This document shows, in pieces, positions 8,609 to 17,339 of a stretch of DNA of 25,298 bases. Where the stretch lies: positions 1 through 25,298 of the forward strand of contig JAFYGL010000403.1 in assembly GCA_017543165.1 (NCBI GenBank), written 5' to 3'. Under the pieces are notes generated by a model, which worked only from the letters and a program-made list of their open reading frames with translations, had not been told where the DNA came from and did no database searches. Origin of the DNA: Victivallales bacterium. GTDB lineage: Bacteria > Verrucomicrobiota > Lentisphaeria > Oligosphaerales > Oligosphaeraceae. Position 1 is the stretch's first letter. The number at the start of each line of letters is the position of its first letter. The position numbers were made by a program, and so were the translations under genes.

Positions 8609-9360
8609 TATGCCTCGCCACGTCTTAAAAATGTCCGAATCTTGCTGTGTGGAGAATGTTCCTTTAATTCCCTTGGGTTGCCTTTGCCCAGCATGGTGTG
8701 GGTCTCGCTGTCCAGAAACACTGCATCAGTGCCTATCATGAAAATGCTTTCCAGTTCGTGGGTGATGACCATGAATGTGGCATTCAAGGTCTCCCTGAGC
8801 TGGAGGATGAGCTCGTCCAGCCGCCTGGCGCTAAGGGGATCCAGTCCCGCGGATGGTTCGTCAAAGAACAACACCTTGGGGTCCAATGCCATTGCCCTGG
8901 CGAGCCCCGCCCTCTTTCTCATGCCGCCGCTTATCTGCGCGGGGTATAGCCCCTCCGCGCCTGTAAGTCCCACCAGAGCCAGCTTGTACAGGCAGATGTC
9001 ATGAATCTGTGATTTGCTGTAGTTCGTGAATTGCTGCAGGGGCAATGCCACATTCTCCTCCAGCGTCATTCCACTCCACAATGCTCCTGACTGGTACAGC
9101 AGCCCTGAACTGTGCCGTATCGCCTCCAACTGGGAGGGGCTGCATTTCCAGATGTCTATGTCATCCCGCAGTATCCGCCCCGCGTGGGGTTTCAACTGCC
9201 CTGTTATGTGCCGCAGCAGTGTGCTTTTGCCGCAGCCTGAATCGCCCATCACTATGAAGATGGAGCCCCTTTCCACATCGAAACTGATGTCCTTCTGGAT
9301 GATGCTGCCACCGTATGCCATTGTAAGGTTCTGGACTGAGATTGGAATGTCTTTTATCAT
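8608..9360 (-). CDS. mlaF: ABC transporter ATPase, MlaF family
   Basis: 250 residues when started at ATG 9360, 5 bases after the MlaE stop. An in-frame ATG at 9567 would add 69 residues of His/Arg-rich sequence that is only the out-of-frame image of MlaE, so I reject it. All ATPase motifs are intact: Walker A GDSGCGKST (39-47), signature ISGGM (143-147), Walker B VLFFDE with catalytic E168, D-loop SAGLDP, and H-loop His201 (ITHE). The Q-loop lies in LLYQSGALWSGMT, a sequence typical of MlaF/Ttg2A ATPases. It powers the MlaE permease in moving phospholipids. It sits between mlaE (upstream) and the MCE gene (1-base overlap downstream). Confidence 0.93.
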   Translation of the reverse strand: MIKDIPISVQNLTMAYGGSIIQKDISFDVERGSIFIVMGDSGCGKSTLLRHITGQLKPHAGRILRDDIDIWKCSPSQLEAIRHSSGLLYQSGALWSGMTLEENVALPLQQFTNYSKSQIHDICLYKLALVGLTGAEGLYPAQISGGMRKRAGLARAMALDPKVLFFDEPSAGLDPLSARRLDELILQLRETLNATFMVITHELESIFMIGTDAVFLDSETHTMLGKGNPRELKEHSPHSKIRTFLRRGEA

Positions 9361-9365
9361 AGTCT

Positions 9366-10484
9366 TTAGAACCCCAGTGCCACTGTGACCAATGTGATTG
9401 TGAAGGTGGCGATGACCATGCAGATTATGCTGCTTACCATGGATGAGGTGGTTGCCAGGCCCACGGCTTCCGAATCCCTGCCGCAGCGGAGCCCGCGCAG
9501 GCAGCCGCAGATGGCTATCAGCATGCCGAAGACAAAACTGGTTATCACGCCGATGAGAAGGTCGCATACCCGCGTCGTCTCAATCAGCTTTGTCCAGAAC
9601 TCAACCAGGGGAATATTCAGGTATAAGATGCTGACGCCCAGGCCACCGATTATGCCGAAGGCGTTGGAAATAAGCGCTATGAACGGCATCATTATGGTCA
9701 GTCCCAGGAAACGTGGCAGCACCAGATACTCCATTGGCGAAATGCCCATGGTCTCAAGCGCATCAATTTCCTCGTTGACTTTCATGGTGCCCAGTTCCGC
9801 CGCGTATGCCGCTCCTGAACGCCCCGCCATGACGGAACCAGACATGACTGCGCCCAGCAACCTCAGCAGGCCAATGCCGATGAAACTAGAAACATAGACC
9901 TCGGCATTGAACATTTTCAGCGGAATGGAGCCTATGAAGGCAAGGATTACACCTTCCAGGAAGCCAATCAGGCTCACTATGAAAAAGGCTCCAGGCCCCG
10001 CCTTGTACAGCTCCCTTGTCACGTCCCGCATGCTGATGCGAGCCTTGCCCACCATCATGCGCATGAGCGCCACAGTCAGCGCCCCCGTGAAATGAAGGCC
10101 CGTTTGCGTGGCTTTTGCCATGTCCTCGCCTTGATGCCCCAGCTTTTCCAAAAAACGCATTCTTCTGCTGGGCTTGGTGAAATTTTCCCTTACTGGGGCG
10201 GAGAAGGCAAGTTCAAGGAGTTTTCTGGCCCCTTCTGGAAGGGCTGTGTCATCAAACGCAATGTCCGAGGCAATGCATTTCTGGCGCAACTTGAATATCT
10301 GCGCCACGAATGTGTCATCCCATTCCTCAAGTCCCGCCACATCCAAGTTGAGGTTTTTTATGTATGCTGGAATCTTGAAATCCATGGCAGGGGAATGACG
10401 CCATTGACCCGAAAAAATGGCGGAGGCATTGCCATTCTCCAGCAATTTCAGTTCGAATATAGCTTTGTCCCCAGTGTGCGCCAT
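9366..10484 (-). CDS. mlaE: ABC transporter permease, MlaE family, with N-terminal STAS-like domain
   Basis: 372 residues. The C-terminal ~255 residues are a standard MlaE permease: about five membrane helices and the conserved block GSVMAGRSGAAYAAELGTMKVNEEIDALETMGISPMEYL, split here into its recognisable core AGRSGAAYAAELG and VNEEIDAL. The first ~110 residues are soluble and not found in the short E. coli MlaE; the pattern GLEEWDDTF, then ALPEGARKLLELA, matches the STAS-like domain fused to MlaE in several phyla. In proteobacteria a STAS protein (MlaB) is separate, so this fusion removes the need for one. The stop is 5 bases before mlaF. It acts in the inner membrane as the lipid channel of the Mla complex. 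Confidence 0.92.
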   Translation of the reverse strand: MAHTGDKAIFELKLLENGNASAIFSGQWRHSPAMDFKIPAYIKNLNLDVAGLEEWDDTFVAQIFKLRQKCIASDIAFDDTALPEGARKLLELAFSAPVRENFTKPSRRMRFLEKLGHQGEDMAKATQTGLHFTGALTVALMRMMVGKARISMRDVTRELYKAGPGAFFIVSLIGFLEGVILAFIGSIPLKMFNAEVYVSSFIGIGLLRLLGAVMSGSVMAGRSGAAYAAELGTMKVNEEIDALETMGISPMEYLVLPRFLGLTIMMPFIALISNAFGIIGGLGVSILYLNIPLVEFWTKLIETTRVCDLLIGVITSFVFGMLIAICGCLRGLRCGRDSEAVGLATTSSMVSSIICMVIATFTITLVTVALGF

Positions 10485-10488
10485 GGTT

Positions 10489-11193
10489 CTATTTCAGGTC
10501 CGCGTTGTCCAGTTTCTGCAGGCTTCTCAACAGCATGTCCTGCGTATTGATGAAGTCCCTTTCAAAGTCGGGAAAGTCAGGCGGCAGCATGAGTGCCTCG
10601 TCAAAGTCCCTGTGTATTGTTGACATTACAAGGCCAGTGTTCGCCCGTACATTGACCACCAGCGCCAATGCCAAGTCCTTGTAGCAGCGAGCGATCGTGT
10701 CCATCACGAATGAAAGCAGAAAGCTGCTGTCGTTTAAAATGGCCAGTATGTTCAGCACGTTCTTGGCGTCCTTTTCATTTGCGTTTTTGCCCATGCCCAG
10801 CAGCCATATTTTGATGAGTGCATTGTTCATGTCAACCACGTTGTTGAGGAGAAGCCCCGCGTTGGAAGTGTCCTCGTTGTCCATCATTTCTTCTTCAGGT
10901 GCCTTGTCCATGTCCTCTTCTGGCAGTAGTTCCGCAGGCGCCTCATCTGTGGAATGGTCCCAGCTGTGGAAAATCCGCAGTTCTGGCTTCATGAGTGCGT
11001 TTTGGAGCACGTCTATCTCGTCAGGCGTCAATTGCGTCTCCAGGCTTTTGGCGACCAGCTCCTCTGCTGCGGGCAGTTCCTCGTATTTGATTGCCGCGAC
11101 TGTATATGCGCACAATGCCCTCTGGCGTATTTTCAGCACGTTACGCCACTGGCTTACGTCAAGGTTTTCATAATCGTACATAGTCAATCCCAT
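10489..11193 (-). CDS. Hypothetical acidic protein
   Basis: 234 residues, no recognised family, signal peptide or membrane helix. The N-terminal ~75 residues are helical. A very acidic, probably disordered stretch follows at about 80-110 (PAELLPEEDMDKAPEEEMMD). The C-terminal ~120 residues are helical and hydrophobic in part (NNALIKIWLLGMGK, ALALVVNVRANTG). It lies between the ArsP-like permease and mlaE with only 4 bases to mlaE. Two starts compete: ATG 11193 (10-base overlap with the upstream stop) and ATG 11181, in frame and 2 bases after that stop. The second fits usual operon spacing better, but neither has a Shine-Dalgarno. A regulatory or assembly role for its membrane neighbours is only a guess. 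Confidence 0.65.
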   Translation of the reverse strand: MGLTMYDYENLDVSQWRNVLKIRQRALCAYTVAAIKYEELPAAEELVAKSLETQLTPDEIDVLQNALMKPELRIFHSWDHSTDEAPAELLPEEDMDKAPEEEMMDNEDTSNAGLLLNNVVDMNNALIKIWLLGMGKNANEKDAKNVLNILAILNDSSFLLSFVMDTIARCYKDLALALVVNVRANTGLVMSTIHRDFDEALMLPPDFPDFERDFINTQDMLLRSLQKLDNADLK

Positions 11194-11930
11194 TTTTTAA
11201 TGAGGCGCAAAATTACCAGGCGCAGTATCAGTGCGCTAAGAATTGCCCCGCATATCTGGCCTGTTACGCTAATGCACATCACTGGCGGCCCTGAAAGGCG
11301 CCCCGCAGTCCTGACACTGGGGAACAGGCAGCCAAGTAAAAAGCATACCAGGGCCAGCGGTATGTCCAGTGAAAGCAGCCGTGGAAGCACTTTCCTTAAA
11401 TATGCAATGCGGGGCACGCCTGCGCTTCTATCCTCGCAAGCAAGAATGGAGAAGGGGGACAGAAGCAAATAGAACAGTGCAAGTCCAGGTGAAAACTCCT
11501 TTGCAAGAAGAGCCAGGGCGCCTGGCAATGACGCGCAAAGCGGCAGGCGCAGAAGCACGGCGAGCAACACCAGCATCACAAACTCGATGGTCTCTATTGC
11601 GGGGGAACTTTCATAGTAGGTATAGTCCCAGGGCACTGTGAGCATTATGCCTGTTGCCAATAAGGTGCCAAGCAGCATTTGCGGAATGCAGGCGCCTGGC
11701 AGGGTGTTCAGGGCGTATTCAAGCCCGCGCCAGAGCGGCGAGGCCGCCTCGCTTGCATTGGAGGGCGAGGACATGCCTGAAATGCCCTGCCAGACGCGGG
11801 GATATGTGCATGCCTTCCCGTGCCGCAGGGTATGCACAATTGCCGCCACAACGTAGAATGCCAGCAGCCAGGGCGCCGAAGTGCATACCACCCAGATGAA
11901 CGCGCTCAATATGTCAATCAAATATCCCAT
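11184..11930 (-). CDS. Multi-pass membrane protein resembling ArsP/DUF318 permeases
   Basis: 248 residues with about six to seven hydrophobic segments (around 5-35, 78-100, 115-140, 148-165, 190-210, 225-243). The block LPGACIPQMLLGTLLATGIMLTVP, then LRLPLCASLPGALALL and SPGLALFYLLLSP (split here), follows the order of the DUF318/ArsP_1 permease family: a membrane helix ending in VP, the short Pro-Leu-Cys-x-x motif, a helix, then SPGxALxxLLxSP. In that family the motif is usually Cys-Ser-Cys-Gly; here it is Cys-Ala-Ser, so the second cysteine is lost. The protein is also shorter than typical (about 300). The start overlaps the upstream stop by one base (TGATG). Assignment is by eye; substrate unknown. 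Confidence 0.6.
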   Translation of the reverse strand: MGYLIDILSAFIWVVCTSAPWLLAFYVVAAIVHTLRHGKACTYPRVWQGISGMSSPSNASEAASPLWRGLEYALNTLPGACIPQMLLGTLLATGIMLTVPWDYTYYESSPAIETIEFVMLVLLAVLLRLPLCASLPGALALLAKEFSPGLALFYLLLSPFSILACEDRSAGVPRIAYLRKVLPRLLSLDIPLALVCFLLGCLFPSVRTAGRLSGPPVMCISVTGQICGAILSALILRLVILRLIKKWD

Positions 11931-13768
11931 CAGCCTTTATTCTGCCATTCTATGTACCCGTATTTTGCCAGATGCTGGAAGGCATGTACATAATCCTCAA
12001 GCCTGTCCTCGGTAATTATTGCGCATGTCTCATGCTCTACCATGCGGGTAATCTCCGCCATGTTCCGCATCCCGTCCATGTTTGCCAACATTGCCGCCAT
12101 GGGGCAATATAAAATGCTGCCTGGCAGGATTATCCTTTCTGAAGCGGGCACCTTCGCCTGGTCGAATGGGAAACCCACGGTCAGTCGTCTGGGCACTATT
12201 GTCTCCAGTTGCCTGCGCAGCGGCGTCCACTCGATTTCGTCTGAAAGTCCCTTGGTGAGTTCCTCGTATTCCTTTTGCAGGCGCTCCCTGGCGGCCTGTA
12301 TCTGCTCTGGCTTGAAGCATCTGGTGAAATTCTCCAGGTCCTGGGCCAGTATGTCCCTTCTTCTGGTGAGGTGCTCCAGCTGTGAGCCCACCATGCGCTT
12401 TGTCTCCTCCTGCATGGACTGGCTGATTTGCTCTGGCAGGCGTTCAAGCAAGGCCGCGTCTGGAGAAATCACCGCATTGGTGAAGGTGGTGTTGATGGCG
12501 CAGCAGGTGCGGAATGCATCGGGGTGCAGGTAGTCCATGGTCTGCTTTGAATTATGCCACAATGCCTGCCCCTTCCTGAACGGCCAGACTGTTGGCACGC
12601 CAGTGGAGGAATCCGACAGAAAACTGTCATCGTCATACATCGAGGGGAAACTGTTTTTGAATTGAATGTCTGGCACGCCCTCCAGCCCATTGATGTCCTG
12701 GGCGAGCATGCGCAGAAGGTAGTTGCCGTAGAATGGCGTGCCAGGAGCCGCCACGTTGAAGTGTATGTACCAGTCATTGCGAAGGTACATTGCATCATAG
12801 TCGATGCCGCCTATGACCTCGCTGGACAGGTTCTTGTCCCCCCTGTGCGCCGCATATTCCGCAAAGCCGTAATGCTCCAGGCCGAAGAGCACGCGCAGCG
12901 AGAATTCTGGCGTGCCGCGCATCATTATCTGGCGTGCTGTCTCTATTGCGCAGGCCACGCCTGCGGAATTGTCGTTTGACAGCGGCTCGTACAGGTGGGC
13001 GAATATCCAGAATTCCTCCTTGCGGCGGCCTGGCACCATTGCCGTCACCAGATCGACGGTGGTCTCATAACGGCGTGCGTCAGATTCGATTTTCGCAGTG
13101 AGTTCGCCGTAGGCAAGGGCCTTGCGCAATTTCTCGCCAACCGCAGGTGTCACGCAATATGCGATGAATGGCCTGTCATCCTTGGTCACATGCCAGTTGT
13201 TGCGCTCGGTGAAGGCATTGTTCCACTGTATGCCGTCGCGTTCGGTCTCCGAATTCATCGCAAAGTCCGTGATGACGCCGCGCGCGCCCATGTCCAGAAG
13301 CCTGGGCAGTTCACGGCAGCCTGGCGTATGCAGCTGGTTGCGCATCACCATGTAGCCGCGCAAATCCTTTCGCATCAGCGCCTGCTCCAGCGTAATGACG
13401 CGCACTGTCTCTCCTTCTGGCGCAGTGGAGCAGGAGCCTTTCACAAGATGGAATGGATGCGCCTGAAAGTCCGCCGCCACGAAGCCAGGCTCAATTCCCC
13501 TGCCAGAGAGTATGGTGAGTTTGCCCTTTGTGGCAGTCCATCCCAGTGGCTGCAATTTGTCCTGGTATGCGGTTTTGCCGTCTGCGGGGAAAGTGAGTTT
13601 CTCTATATTTGGGATGCCATTTTCTTGGAGGATTTTCACTGCCTCGTCCGCAGAGGCATGGTATCCGTCAAATGTCTGGCATATTTCATGCTTCAGCAGC
13701 CTTTCCGTATTGCCCATGAGGCGGCTGACATCTATGCTGGCGAGAAAATCTAGGTACTTGCTCTTCAT
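11930..13768 (-). CDS. M28-like zinc aminopeptidase with inserted PA-type domain
   Basis: 612 residues. The core around 250-340 resembles M28 peptidases: FAHLYEPLSNDNSAG (257-270) gives the first His (258) and the bridging Asp (266), FGLEHYG gives Glu298, GIDYDAM gives a further Asp, and DYLHPDAF a later His. The DNSAG form of the classic DNASG and the HLYEP spacing recall the DUF4910/aminopeptidase-like branch. Residues ~75-190 look like a protease-associated domain. The C-terminal ~180 residues are helical with a coiled coil (RRRDILAQDLENF) and a terminal segment that may be regulatory. No signal peptide is evident, so the enzyme is probably cytoplasmic. It begins the long operon downstream of the terminator at 13.8 kb and overlaps the permease by one base. 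Confidence 0.75.
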   Translation of the reverse strand: MKSKYLDFLASIDVSRLMGNTERLLKHEICQTFDGYHASADEAVKILQENGIPNIEKLTFPADGKTAYQDKLQPLGWTATKGKLTILSGRGIEPGFVAADFQAHPFHLVKGSCSTAPEGETVRVITLEQALMRKDLRGYMVMRNQLHTPGCRELPRLLDMGARGVITDFAMNSETERDGIQWNNAFTERNNWHVTKDDRPFIAYCVTPAVGEKLRKALAYGELTAKIESDARRYETTVDLVTAMVPGRRKEEFWIFAHLYEPLSNDNSAGVACAIETARQIMMRGTPEFSLRVLFGLEHYGFAEYAAHRGDKNLSSEVIGGIDYDAMYLRNDWYIHFNVAAPGTPFYGNYLLRMLAQDINGLEGVPDIQFKNSFPSMYDDDSFLSDSSTGVPTVWPFRKGQALWHNSKQTMDYLHPDAFRTCCAINTTFTNAVISPDAALLERLPEQISQSMQEETKRMVGSQLEHLTRRRDILAQDLENFTRCFKPEQIQAARERLQKEYEELTKGLSDEIEWTPLRRQLETIVPRRLTVGFPFDQAKVPASERIILPGSILYCPMAAMLANMDGMRNMAEITRMVEHETCAIITEDRLEDYVHAFQHLAKYGYIEWQNKG

Positions 13769-13824
13769 TGTTTCTATGTGTGCACTAAGGCGAATGAGTG
13801 GGCGACATGGATACCCGCGTCAAT

Positions 13825-13863
13825 AAAAAAAGGTCTTGCGGAATTTGTTCCCCAAGACCTTTT
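13825..13863 (-). terminator. Rho-independent terminator of the symporter gene
   Basis: On the minus strand AAGGTCTTG and CAAGACCTT form a 9-bp stem around a short loop, followed by a run of seven U. It lies 16 bases past the symporter stop, in the gap before the M28 gene, so the latter must have its own promoter between about 13770 and 13824. A TTGACG hexamer at 13818-13823 could be a -35, but I see no convincing -10 at the right distance. Confidence 0.9.
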
Positions 13864-13878
13864 ATCTCTTAGAGAAAC

Positions 13879-16440
13879 TTATTTCTTTTCCTCTGGCTTA
13901 TTTTTCTGTGCGGCTTCGGCCTTCTTCATTGCCTCGATATCCGCGACGGACATGTTGCCCATGACGCGCCCGTCATCCAGCACATCGACTTCCTTGGCTG
14001 CCAGGTCCTTGTACAGCTGCATAAGGTCCCTGGTGCCGCAGATGCCGAACCAGAAGGTGGAAATGACTGCGATTATTACCGAGACCACCAGGTTCTTTAT
14101 GAAGAAGTAGGTGGACCACCACTGGATTTCCCATGGTGAGAAGAAATTCCAAATGACAGGCAGCAGGAACAGGGTGACAAAGCTGTAGCCGAATGAGTAT
14201 GCGAACACCGAGTATGCCAGTATCTTGTCGCCCTTGGTGTAGTTCTCGTCAATGCCGATGAAGTTCTTGTTGAGGAAATGGCCGATGCGGGCAGGCAGGC
14301 TGAGGTGGCTGAGGTCTTCCTTCTTAGGTGCCACCTTGGGGCCGCCCACGGCGTAGATGCCGCGGTGCAGCATGCGGTCCATGTTGAAGGGCTCGCGGCA
14401 TGTGCAAAGTGACACGACCGTGTAGGAAATCACGCAGAGTATGTTGCACATGAAACCGATTTCCGTGGAGTTGATTGGGAATTTGTGGGGGTTGAGGTTC
14501 CATACGATGATGGGCCCGAGATGTGCGGTGACAAACTTGCAGATGGAGTCCACAGCCTGGTAAAGGCCTTGGTGGTTCACCAGGAACGGGTACAGCTTGT
14601 CAGCCCACACGTTCTGGCCAATCATGCAGGAAGTGGCGATGGTCGCGCCAAGAAGCAGGGATGTGAAGGCGCCTGCCGTGGTGCCGCGTTTCCAATAGAG
14701 GCCCAGCGTGATGACGATGCCCGCACCGCTCCAGATTGCACCCGTGATTGCAAAGAACATCAGAATGTAGTCAACCTGCGCGAAGAACAGGCTGAACAGG
14801 AATGCGAACAGGCAGACGCCTCCAATGGACCAGCGCAGTGCGTTGATCTGGCCGATGGGGGTGAATGGGGTCTTGCGCAGTGGCAGCACGAAGTCCTGGA
14901 TTACGATGGAACCCCAGCTGTGCATGTAGGTGGTGTCCGTCGAGAGCATGAGGAAAATCATGATTGCCGCGAAAATGCCAGTAAGTCCCATCGGGAGCAT
15001 GCGGCGCACTGCCACGGAAATCAGCATCTGGTTGTAGATTGTACCGAAAGTCTGCGCCTTCTTCATCAGGGCGTTCTTGTGGTCTTCACGCCACTTCGCC
15101 TGGTCTTTGATGCTGTCAGGCAGTTTCTGGGCATTGACTGCCTCGGCGACGAAGTCCCTGACTGACTGCGGATATGGATCCACCCATGCCTTGTGGAACG
15201 CGTCCACATCCGCCTTGTGCTTCGCCATGACGGACTTGTAGGTGGTCATGTCCTTGTCGTAAGTCTCCCAGTCAGTGTAGTTTTTGCGCTGTGGCTCCTT
15301 GAGGGAGGGCTTGACTGGTGCGTCTGGGAAATCGGTTCTTGCTGGTATCAGATTGAAGCGCCTCTTGAGTTCAGCGCGGAGGTACTTGTTGAGTGTCTCG
15401 TCAATGTCGCCAGTCGTGTCCAGGTGGTCCTTGCGTGTGCCGATGACATCGTCAATTGTCTTGGCGGAGAGTTCCTTGCGCACCTCGCGGGCCCCTTCGG
15501 CAAAGTCCTTGTGGTTCAAGTATGTGAACGCAACGACAGCGATGAGGATGTACATCATGATGCCGAAGCCCTGGCGCCATGAGCCCAGAAGCCCCCCCAT
15601 CTTGGATTCGTGGGCGTTCTTGGCGGCGCAGCTGTAGCCTGCCGCGCCTGCCCAGGACATGCGGCTGGTGAACATGCTGACAATACCGCAGGTGGCGTAG
15701 AATATGTTGAAGTCACGCAGGTTGTAAGTGTCGTATGGGTTGAGGAAGCTTTCGCCTGGCGCGCGGCACATCAGAGCCGGGGCCATTTCCTCGCTCCAGG
15801 AGAAGCGCCACAGGAAATAACTGACGATGATGGCGAACATGGGGTAGCTGAGCAGCCCCTGCACGCAGTCCGTCACCATGATTGTGACCTGGCCGCCCAG
15901 GCAGGCGATGAACAATGCCACAGCCAGGAATATGAACATCACCACTGCATAGCTGCTCCAGGTTATGCCCAGGAACTGGAATGTGATGGGCAGGCCAAGA
16001 AAATACACCAGGAAACGCCCGCCAACAGCGGGGAATATGGCGTAGTTCACAATGCCCGAGAAGGACTGGATGACGGCGGCGACCACGCGGAAGGCCTTGC
16101 CGTAGCGTATCTCGAAGAACTGGCCCATGGTCATGACCTTGGTTTCGCGGTATCTGTAGGTGCAGAATCCAACCAGGCCAAGAATCATGCCGACTGGTGC
16201 CGTGAGGGTTGACCAGAATGATATTGCGAATCCGCTGCGGTAGTACATTTCCATGGTGGCGACCACGCTTATGAGGCCCTGGCCCGCTTCCGCGCCTGCG
16301 ACGCATATCAGATAGCGCCCCGCTATTCGCCCCGCAGACAAGAAGTCAGCCACACTTTTGACATACTTCTGGCTTTTCAAGCCAAAGTAAACTACAATCA
16401 GCAGTGGAACCCAAATCAAAACCCAGTCTAACCAGCCCAT
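13879..16440 (-). CDS. Sodium:solute symporter (SSS family) with a large hydrophilic insertion
   Basis: 853 residues, far longer than the usual 500-650. The N-terminus (WVLIWVPLLIVVYFG, then KSVADFLSAGR) and the AGAEAGQGLIS segment (48-58) are characteristic of Na+/solute symporters of the SSS family in the inner membrane. About a dozen membrane helices are seen. Between the helix ending near residue 307 and the next starting near 478 there is a hydrophilic, charged insertion of about 165 residues with coiled-coil character (KYLRAELKRRFNLIP; WETYDKDMTTYKSVMAKHK). The C-terminal tail (res. ~830-853) is Lys/Glu-rich. Substrate cannot be inferred. AGAGGAAT lies just before ATG 16440. It is monocistronic: a terminator follows and a 93-base gap precedes it. 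Confidence 0.88.
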   Translation of the reverse strand: MGWLDWVLIWVPLLIVVYFGLKSQKYVKSVADFLSAGRIAGRYLICVAGAEAGQGLISVVATMEMYYRSGFAISFWSTLTAPVGMILGLVGFCTYRYRETKVMTMGQFFEIRYGKAFRVVAAVIQSFSGIVNYAIFPAVGGRFLVYFLGLPITFQFLGITWSSYAVVMFIFLAVALFIACLGGQVTIMVTDCVQGLLSYPMFAIIVSYFLWRFSWSEEMAPALMCRAPGESFLNPYDTYNLRDFNIFYATCGIVSMFTSRMSWAGAAGYSCAAKNAHESKMGGLLGSWRQGFGIMMYILIAVVAFTYLNHKDFAEGAREVRKELSAKTIDDVIGTRKDHLDTTGDIDETLNKYLRAELKRRFNLIPARTDFPDAPVKPSLKEPQRKNYTDWETYDKDMTTYKSVMAKHKADVDAFHKAWVDPYPQSVRDFVAEAVNAQKLPDSIKDQAKWREDHKNALMKKAQTFGTIYNQMLISVAVRRMLPMGLTGIFAAIMIFLMLSTDTTYMHSWGSIVIQDFVLPLRKTPFTPIGQINALRWSIGGVCLFAFLFSLFFAQVDYILMFFAITGAIWSGAGIVITLGLYWKRGTTAGAFTSLLLGATIATSCMIGQNVWADKLYPFLVNHQGLYQAVDSICKFVTAHLGPIIVWNLNPHKFPINSTEIGFMCNILCVISYTVVSLCTCREPFNMDRMLHRGIYAVGGPKVAPKKEDLSHLSLPARIGHFLNKNFIGIDENYTKGDKILAYSVFAYSFGYSFVTLFLLPVIWNFFSPWEIQWWSTYFFIKNLVVSVIIAVISTFWFGICGTRDLMQLYKDLAAKEVDVLDDGRVMGNMSVADIEAMKKAEAAQKNKPEEKK

Positions 16441-16533
16441 AATTCCTCTTTTTTGTTGCCTAATTCCTATTTAAAACAATGTTTTCAAAACAAGTGTGAA
16501 AAATGCCATAATTTAGTGCCGCGGCCAGTTTTT
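16441..16533 (-). other. Symporter upstream region with AAAACAATGTTTT palindrome
   Basis: This AT-rich 93-base gap separates the symporter from the MBL-fold gene. It contains the palindrome AAAACA-A-TGTTTT (16474-16486) 34 bases before the start codon, plus a neighbouring TTTTGAAAAC. It probably includes the symporter promoter, with TTTAAATA as a possible -10, but no matched -35 is clear. The palindrome could be an operator; that is inference. A separate GCCGCGGC palindrome lies just after the MBL stop without a U-run. Confidence 0.35.
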
Positions 16534-17319
16534 TCAAGGCGTAATCACCTGGTTGTCCGACGTGACTATGAATGGCGCCTGGTATGCTTCCTGGGTAAGT
16601 CTCCTGCTCTCCTCCAGGCGCAGCAGGAAATCCCTTCCATGGTGCATGAATGCCAGTTGCTTGATGTCGTAGTTGCCATCCCGCAGTCTCCGCGCCACTT
16701 CCCATGGATGGTGATGGCCCGTCTCCATGAGGAACAGGTCGCAGGGCTCGGGCTTCAGGAAACAATCCAGCTCGCTTAAATCAGCAATGTCACCCGAATA
16801 CACGATGCGCTTGCCTTCGCAGCGGATCAGGAAACTGAAACTGGTCCAGCTTCCGTCTGCATTTGGCGGCAGGTGCCTGTTGTGGATTGCCTCCACCGAA
16901 ATTGTCCCGTCATCGTAGAAGCAGCCTTCATTGATGACATAGTCCTTGTACGGCAGTTTGCTGGTCACGCCTGGCTCCATCGCGTTGAGGAAGCCCATCA
17001 TTGCCTCGTAAAGCCCCTTGCTGGGGAAATACAGCCCTATTTCCTTGCCAGGATAGTCCGCTATTTTGTTGACTGCCATAAGTTTGCGCGGGAGCCACAT
17101 TAGGAGCGGCAGGCCCGCCAAATGGTCGCTATGATAGTGTGAAATGAAGATTGCTTTCATACTCAGCAAGTCAATGCCATTTAAATATGCATTAAAATGA
17201 CAGTTTTCGCCTGCATCAAAAAAATAGACGTGCCCGCCAGCCTCCAATGTCACAGAGGTCTGGTGCCTGCCTGGCATGGGTTCCGTGCCTGAACAACTTC
17301 CCAATATCCTGATTTGCAT
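16534..17319 (-). CDS. Metallo-beta-lactamase-fold hydrolase, RNase Z-like
   Basis: 261 residues, one MBL domain. The metal-binding signature HYHSDH is at 61-66. Other ligands are GRH/FDAGENC in the N-terminal sheet, SGDIADLSE carrying the bridging Asp, METGHHHPWE, and the last His in AFMHHGRDF. The block LFLMETGHHHPWEVA followed by a distal histidine is arranged like the RNase Z/ElaC branch, but the tRNA-binding exosite arm is not apparent, so I leave the substrate open (phosphodiester or cyclic nucleotide hydrolysis is possible). An AGGAG sits 7 bases before ATG 17319. A copy of the dispersed repeat lies in the 41-base gap to the upstream SDR gene. No signal peptide; cytoplasmic. Confidence 0.85.
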   Translation of the reverse strand: MQIRILGSCSGTEPMPGRHQTSVTLEAGGHVYFFDAGENCHFNAYLNGIDLLSMKAIFISHYHSDHLAGLPLLMWLPRKLMAVNKIADYPGKEIGLYFPSKGLYEAMMGFLNAMEPGVTSKLPYKDYVINEGCFYDDGTISVEAIHNRHLPPNADGSWTSFSFLIRCEGKRIVYSGDIADLSELDCFLKPEPCDLFLMETGHHHPWEVARRLRDGNYDIKQLAFMHHGRDFLLRLEESRRLTQEAYQAPFIVTSDNQVITP

Positions 17320-17339
17320 TTCTGTTCTCCTATTTTTGT

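Noticed and set aside
9361..9567. 69-residue N-terminal extension of the MlaF ATPase
   Set aside because: It is an out-of-frame reading of mlaE, and the family starts at the ATG at 9360.
12995..13753. Plus-strand frame of 252 codons
   Set aside because: Antisense of the M28-like peptidase, which has clear motifs and operon fit.
14485..16212. Plus-strand frames 14485-15165 and 15610-16212 (226 and 200 codons)
   Set aside because: Antisense of the symporter; His/Glu/Asp-rich and without domain features.
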